NCBI GenBank assembly: GCA_963995525.1
Contig: OZ023209.1
Location: 32,051,295 to 32,115,294 of the forward strand
DNA: 64,000 nucleotides
Origin: Escarpia spicata
Taxonomy: Eukaryota > Annelida > Polychaeta > Sabellida > Siboglinidae
Direction: 5' to 3'
The notes under the pieces are model-generated. The model was not told the DNA's origin, did no database searches, and saw nothing but the letters and a program-made list of their open reading frames with translations. Shown in pieces: positions 57,611-64,000 of this stretch. A program made the position numbers and the translations under genes. Within the stretch, counting starts at the first letter, position 1. Every line of letters starts with the position of its first letter.

Positions 57611-58189
57611 GTGATAAACTAGCTGCAAAACACCGACACAGAGCAGAACTGACTGACTTCTAAATGGCTGTCTAGATGTGGATCCGACGAATATTTTCTT
57701 CAAATCCTTTGATGCAAGAGTCTGGTTCTGGTACGTTACCCATTTTAGGGACCAGACCTCCTCACGAATATCCACGTGTCTTCTTGTTATCTTCATGCTC
57801 TCAAAAACCTCGATCTGCACAGCCGTTTTGAGGCTGGTCAAAAAAACACCGTCAATCTCACCAAAAACCTCGATTTACACCACCTTGAGGAACGCCAATG
57901 ACCACCTTCAAGCTCATCAAATCATCAAATTGCACTCTCAACATTGGAGACTGTGCATCCCTCGTGGCTCGGAGATCACGTTAATATCGATCCCGTCTCA
58001 CTTTTGGACGTAAAAGAACAACGACTGAGGATGACAAGCACCCTGGCAGTGACCACCCTCAGTGCCAGCATTGAAAGGTCAGCTTAGCGATAATGTTCTG
58101 AAAAAATGCTGGATATAGTTGAATGGGACCTTAAGACCATAACATTCTAACCACAATATGCACAGACTAGTCAGGTAATAGAACGAAAT
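57611..58189. other. Intron, nothing recognised
   Basis: A 111-codon frame (57678-58013) has no recognised domain. Confidence 0.4.
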
Positions 58190-58280
58190 CGAACAACTAG
58201 ATTCAAACACAGGTACAGACACGTCGTCTTTTTTGCTATCAAGCATATTTACTGCTATATTAGTCAATGTCAATATTTTA

Positions 58281-59336
58281 CAAATTGCGGCACCTAATTG
58301 GCATATCTTGGGTAGTGGAGTGTAGTGTAATTACGGAAACATCGTCAACAGTACCACATACCTTAACACATGGGCGTATACCTCATTTGTTGTGCTGTTG
58401 TCACTAGTTACTGATATATTAACAAAAATAGAATATTTAGTAATGACAACACTAATTTGCATATTTTGAAAACTGCTCAAGGGTGCCAGGGTGGCATCAC
58501 TCGAATTCCTTATAAAGACACATCAAAATCTTCGTCCGGACTCTACTGCAAGGTTCACCATCAATACAACATTTCACTATCGGACTATGCGCAGACGAAC
58601 AGAGTATGTCCTACCTCATGTGCTGCCGCCTTCCGGAGTGTAGAGTGCACCCTGTAACATGTAGTCAACGTCACGAACGTTGGCATGCGTCCGAAACACT
58701 TGACGTGAAGGACACAACAAGAGACATTTGGTTATTATATTTCATTTGTTTCGGACGCATTTCGCGAGAGATTGAATATTTCTGGTATTCCCAGGAAAAG
58801 CTGGCTTCCTTGCATACATGTATTATTTAGTTTTGAAAACAACAACGGATAAACTATTAGCTAGCGCCAAAATATGAATTCGTCAACCGCATACGAGACT
58901 GCGAATCGATCGCAGTATTATTCGGCACGATAAATGTGCGTTCTAAATTGGTGCTTTGGAATTGATTGAAAGACGAAGTTAAGCCAATTATTAGCGTATT
59001 TGTTATAGTTTTTCAATCTTAACTAATTTCCGTGTTCGGCTGCAGAAGCCTCATTATGTCATCGGCACCATATTATCGTTCAGTTCACTGTGGCCTGTCA
59101 ATCCGTAATATATTTTAAAACTGTACAACGCATACGCATTTTATTCAGGTCAACATTATATGGAATTTAAACATACTACACATTGACGTTGGCTGGTATC
59201 TTAATAAGCTCCATGAACCGCGTATATATATGTAGCGCAGCCTGCATACTGACTAAGGCTTCGACGGCGTTCTTGGTGCAGCGACCGTGGCCGTCGTCGT
59301 TGCTAGCCTTCATTTTGGCAAATACGGGAATTCATA

Positions 59337-59337
<1 letters not shown>
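58281..59337. other. Intron, nothing recognised
   Basis: No supported feature. Confidence 0.4.

Positions 59338-59380
<43 letters not shown>
59338..59380. repeat. (AT)n microsatellite
   Basis: About 21 AT repeats. Confidence 0.95.
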
Positions 59381-59384
<4 letters not shown>

Positions 59385-59849
59385 AAAAAGACAGAAAACA
59401 AAATCAAATAGCAAGAAAACAATTGCTGTGGAACGGGAGACTCCTACAAAAATCACAATTGGTCGCTATCATAGGAGTCACTCAAAAACAAAAATGATAA
59501 ATTCTTTATGTTTCTGATCCTAAGCTTTAAAAAAATAAAGAAAAATTATGATATGTGTGTTAAATCTTTGTATTGTCTTTATCTTACATACTGTGTGTGA
59601 TGATTGTTTTGTTGATGTGTTATGTGTGTTGTGTACGCGTGTGGTTCTGCAAGCATGTGTGCAAGTATACATATTGAAACAGTTGAATTGTACTTTTATG
59701 ATATGTGTTGCACACATTCATAATACAGTTAATTTTGTTGACATATGTAGCAATTCAATATAGATATATAGAACATTATTAATATACCCATAACTCATAT
59801 ATGTTGGAGTTAAACAATAACTATTTTTACTCTGTGTTAATTTTTTTGT
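59381..59849. other. Intron, nothing recognised
   Basis: AT-rich, no supported feature. Confidence 0.4.
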
Positions 59850-60067
59850 TCACCGATGCAGTAATTATTGTTGGTTACTTGCCTGACAAATCATCTTTCC
59901 GTTCTATTTTTACTTCTACTTGTACTTCATTTACTTTCGGAAAGTAGTTTTACTTTTTATTCAAGTAGGTTTCAGAAGGTTACTTTTACTTCTACTCAAA
60001 TAGTTCTGAAGTGAATTAATTTTACTTCTACCCAAGTATCAATTAAAGTAATTAAGTCACCCAACAC

Positions 60068-60069
<2 letters not shown>
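59850..60069. mobile_element. hAT-like terminal fragment
   Basis: Repeated tttacttctac motifs end in aagtcacccaacacttt; the reverse complement (agtgttgggtgactt) is a typical hAT end. The interior and transposase are missing. Confidence 0.55.
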
Positions 60070-60694
<625 letters not shown>

Positions 60695-60769
60695 GGAGGT
60701 AGATTGATTGTTTAGTAGGCTGTTTTCTCCTGCCTGTTTGTTCACATGCGTGGTGTGTTCACTTTTCAG

Positions 60770-61084
60770 AATGTCACGCTATCATAACCGAGTTTCCTAA
60801 CACGTCACTCGATACGAAAAGATTTTACCATTACAGTGACGACTTTTATGACAAGACTATTGGAGACTGCGTGCAGCGATGCATCGCTTACTCACGTTGT
60901 AAACACGCACAATACTATAAACATCTGTGTACGATCTACCTCACACGGGTTACTCCGCACATGATGGATCACCGAGAACATTATACACTCTTCGAGAGGT
61001 TTCATTGCATCAGAACGACGCCCAAAACTATCAACAGGCGTGCTTGGGTGCTTGCGACATCTCTCCCTGGTGTGACCATACCAC
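60770..61084 (+). CDS. PAN/Apple-like domain exon
   Basis: Acceptor cacttttcag then a phase-1 frame of 104 codons. Six cysteines are arranged as in PAN/Apple modules: C near the start (CHAIITEF), DCVQRC, RCKHAQYY, LCTIYL, and a final FHC. The helix-C-x3-C core (GDCVQRCIAYSRC) is characteristic. Such modules mediate extracellular protein or carbohydrate binding. The exon may end at the donor GTTAGT after 61084 (phase 1 kept), or terminate at the in-frame TAG at 61087-61089 as the last exon. It follows the EGF series in strand and phase. Confidence 0.75.
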
Positions 61085-61864
61085 GTTAGTATAACTCTCT
61101 TTAGACGCAAGTATTGGTTTCCTGGCACACTATTCCCTCACCCTGTAAAGTCGTAACTGCGTTTTTGTCATAACAAAACACATCAACATAATAATATAAA
61201 GAAAAGGCAATGGTCTGTGTCTATGCATATAAAAGAGTTAATAAAAACAAACAATTTGCAATTACAATCAAGAATAATAAACAGCCTATATGGAATAATA
61301 GGGCCTATATATTGATATATATATATATATATATACTGATATATATATACTGATGTATATATGTATATATATATATATATCAGTATATAAATTATATAAA
61401 TATATATATATATATTATAACATCCGTTTGTTAGCATTAGTAGTAATATGTTATCAGTTGATTGCGCCACTTTCAATTATTTTATGTATAATGTGAGGTG
61501 TTTATATCCATAGCCGGTATAGCAGACCACAGGTAGTTTAGGACTAAAATCGCCGAATTAGCTGTATAGCAGTAACTTATAAAAACTGTTACGTCCGCAT
61601 GGTGCGTGTTATGGCAGTATAATAGTTGTTCATGCATATAAAAGCGTAGTCCACCTTCTGGGTCGAAGGGAATACGAGAAATGAGTAAATGAGCCGGCAT
61701 ATTCGTTCAGCAATGGAGCAAAACTGAACCCCTCGCCCGTCGTAACATACGTGACAGCACAGAGAACATTGTTGAAGCCTCCGCGCCATGTAGACAGGAG
61801 CAACTTTCCTTAAAAGGGAACGCTGCTGCCATATCTTAGTAGAATATGCCAACAAATGTTTTAA
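61085..61864. other. Noncoding, AT microsatellites
   Basis: (TA)n with imperfect palindromes near 61315-61415; nothing coding recognised. Confidence 0.5.
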
Positions 61865-62180
61865 GGTAATTTGGATGTGATTAATCCGAAAATCATGTTG
61901 GCAATCTTTGGGAGGGGTCCTTCCCACCTAGATTTGGGAAAACAAACTGACGTCCGATTAACCCCCGTATATAAGCAAAACACTCTCCTAATTAGCGTAA
62001 TATTGAGCAATTAGTAAACCTAAACTACATTGGCGATATGTAGAAGGGGTCCATGACCTTCTCAATTAAAAAAAAAAATAATTACGTCCGTTTTAAACCC
62101 GAAAACAAAAAAAGATGAACGCCGTTCTGATCAACGTAATATTGATCACGTAATTTAACCATAATAATGCAATTACCCGA
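61865..62180. repeat. Degenerate ~131-bp tandem repeat
   Basis: About 2.5 copies, recognised by gaggggtcc (61912) and gaaggggtcc (62043), followed by acgtccg and later gcgtaatattga. Confidence 0.55.
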
Positions 62181-62754
62181 ATGTAGTGAGATAGATAAAT
62201 ATTAATAAGATTTTAAATATATATTAAGACCAACCACGAACATACTACTACATAACTTTACAATTAATACTTGTCAAGTGTGAATAAATGTAAAGTGATC
62301 TAAGGAGACCCGCACTAAAATTGAAAGACCACTGACGTTCACACCACCAATACAGTTTGACACACAACAATAACAAAATATCACAACTATGAAATACAAG
62401 AAAGTAGTTGCACAGAAATGTTAGTGAAATACCGATATCAAAGATATGTAACATTAATTAATTATTACAAAGACTTTGCTTAAATATACTAGTTTAGCAT
62501 TCTACAGTGTGATATGAAGTATTAACAGATGATTGTATTTGAATATTTAGTGGTGTCTTTTATTGACTTGAATTGTTTGTCTAGCAGCATAACATTTCCT
62601 TACCGACAAGTATAGCAATGCACGTAATCATAGTTACCCCCGAATTAAACAACACTGCAATCGTACACAGACGGAAAGAGAATCACATCTGCTTTATTGT
62701 TTATACATATTTGTGTGGAAAACGAATGTCTGATTATATATGTATATGTAAACC
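62181..62754. other. Noncoding, nothing recognised
   Basis: AT-rich, no supported feature. Confidence 0.4.
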
Positions 62755-63560
62755 CCCTCCTCAAGAAGGCATCTCTACCTAAAGATAACTTCATGCATAA
62801 TTATAGACCAGTTTCTAATCTCTGTTTCATTTCCAAGATCCTTTAAAAGGTTGTAGCAAAAAAGCTTGGCTCTCACATTAATTCGAATTGCTTGTCTAAT
62901 GAATTACAATCTGCATACATACACTTTCATTCTGCGGAAACAGCTCTATTAAAAGTGAATAGTTTTGTTGTTTTAAATATGGATAAAGGTAAAGTAACTG
63001 CGCTTACTTTGCTTGATCTATATGCTGCCTTTGACACAATGGATCACTCCATTCTCACTAATCATTTGTCTTCATGGTATGATGTATCCGGCACAGCTTA
63101 GAGTTGTTTTGTCACATCTAACACACAGGCATCAGATAGTGAAGATTGGGGGATTGTCTTCCATCAGCACTCACTATCTCCCTATATCCTCAGGGTTTTG
63201 TCCTCCTCGGAACATTACTTTTCACTCTCTACTCAACACAAATGAGCTCAGTCATAATGTAAGTCACTATCTTTATGCAGATGATACACAGATTTACATT
63301 TATTTAGCTACGCCATACACGAATTGCTCCTTAGATCAGCTCAGAAATTATTTTAATTACATTTTTGTTTGGTTGGCTGAGAATAGAGTAAAGATAAATC
63401 CTGATAAAATGGTAATTATTGGCACACAGAGGCAGCGTGATACAATTACAAGCTTTCCCCCCACACCTATGCTTTTTCCCCACACCTTACGCCTGCACTT
63501 TCAGTACGAAATCTAGGAGTTATCTTTTGATGATAATTTCAGTTTTAGACGGCATATTTC
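62755..63560 (+). pseudogene. LINE (CR1/L2-like) reverse-transcriptase pseudogene
   Basis: FHSAETALLKVNS (62925-62963) and KVTALTLLDLYAAFDTMDHS (62989-63048) are RT motif 2A-A. Shifted frames give YADDTQIYIYL (63272-63304) and ENRVKINPDKM. Endonuclease absent; several frameshifts. Confidence 0.85.
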
Positions 63561-64000
63561 TCAAACTTGTCGCGGCAGATATTATCATATCTAGTGAATG
63601 TTGCATAATGTTTGTCAATGTTGCTTAGTGCTAGTTACTTTGTTTTTTGGTAGTGGTAATTAATGTTGGTAAAGTATGTGGGAGTTGCAATTATTATTAA
63701 TTATTATGTAAAACTACCTTCAACTGTGACCAGCGATTAATGTTGTATATAACTGCAATGGTGGCCGTTATGACAGCGATATTTCAGTTTTAGTACAGGT
63801 CTCCATAAGTCACTTTACATATAATTACACTTGTCAAGTGTTAATTATAACTGCACAATTATGTTGATGTTAATAAATAACTAACTTATTACTGATATAT
63901 TTATCTGTGTCTCTGCTTAAGAGGAACGTTGTGTTATAGTTACTTTACGTGGTCAATATTACGTCAATTAGAATGACATTAATATATTTTTAGTGGGTGT
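63561..64000. other. Noncoding, nothing recognised
   Basis: No supported feature to the window end. Confidence 0.4.

Noticed and set aside
57019..57841. Long minus-strand open frames (190-295 codons)
   Set aside because: They are produced by the 43-bp repeat read in three frames; no domain and no independent gene signal.

Overview
The window looks like intronic and exonic DNA of an animal nuclear genome, most likely a marine invertebrate. The reasons are split EGF-module exons with GT-AG introns, long (CA)n/(AT)n microsatellites, and a dense mix of CR1-, RTE- and Jockey-like LINEs, a Penelope-like element, a Ty3/gypsy element and several cut-and-paste transposons. No bacterial features are seen. 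The species cannot be named from the sequence.

Host gene(s). At least 26 EGF-like exons lie on the + strand across the window. All are 111-120 bp, all have six (once seven) cysteines in EGF spacing, and all begin and end in phase 1, so any subset can be spliced in frame. A PAN/Apple-like exon (60770-61084) follows in the same strand and phase. The simplest reading is one very large secreted or cell-surface EGF-repeat protein ending in or containing a PAN module, with both gene ends unresolved. Several adjacent genes are also possible.

Layout. 1-7543: four tandem units of 1.82-1.97 kb, each with three EGF exons (A, B, C) and a conserved intronic hairpin. 7544-8537: a fifth unit collapsed to one hybrid exon. 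8538-13878: SINE, degenerate ~155-bp satellite, decayed PIN/XPG-like transposase copy, small MITE and LINE. 13892-19130: five EGF exons (one decayed), a MITE and a 2.7-kb pogo/Tigger-like element with TA-flanked inverted repeats. 20389-29285: a complete Ty3/gypsy element on the minus strand with identical 108-bp LTRs and a GTGGA target duplication; a nearly intact CR1 LINE is nested in its gag-pol frame. 29384-32364: two EGF exons and a cysteine-free phase 1-1 exon. 33049-35000: LINE fragments. 35424-40084: a 4.66-kb transposon with ~570-bp inverted repeats and a broken gene containing FEN1/XPG-type acidic motifs. 41194-53846: seven EGF exons between an hAT-like MITE, a ~0.6-kb palindromic MITE, a TTAA-flanked Kolobok-like element, LINE pieces and a Penelope-like element. 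54225-60700: LINE pieces, a 13-copy 43-bp minisatellite, an hAT end and duplicated (TG)n/(CTGG)n DNA. 60770-61084: PAN exon. 61085-64000: old repeats and a decayed LINE.

The host exons carry the apparent function (probably extracellular adhesion or signalling). The mobile elements account for most of the open reading frames and explain the large introns. The best candidates for something undescribed are the long-inverted-repeat PIN/XPG-like transposon, with a second decayed copy at 10.3-11.1 kb, and the recently amplified triple-EGF array with its hairpin/alternative-terminal-exon structure.
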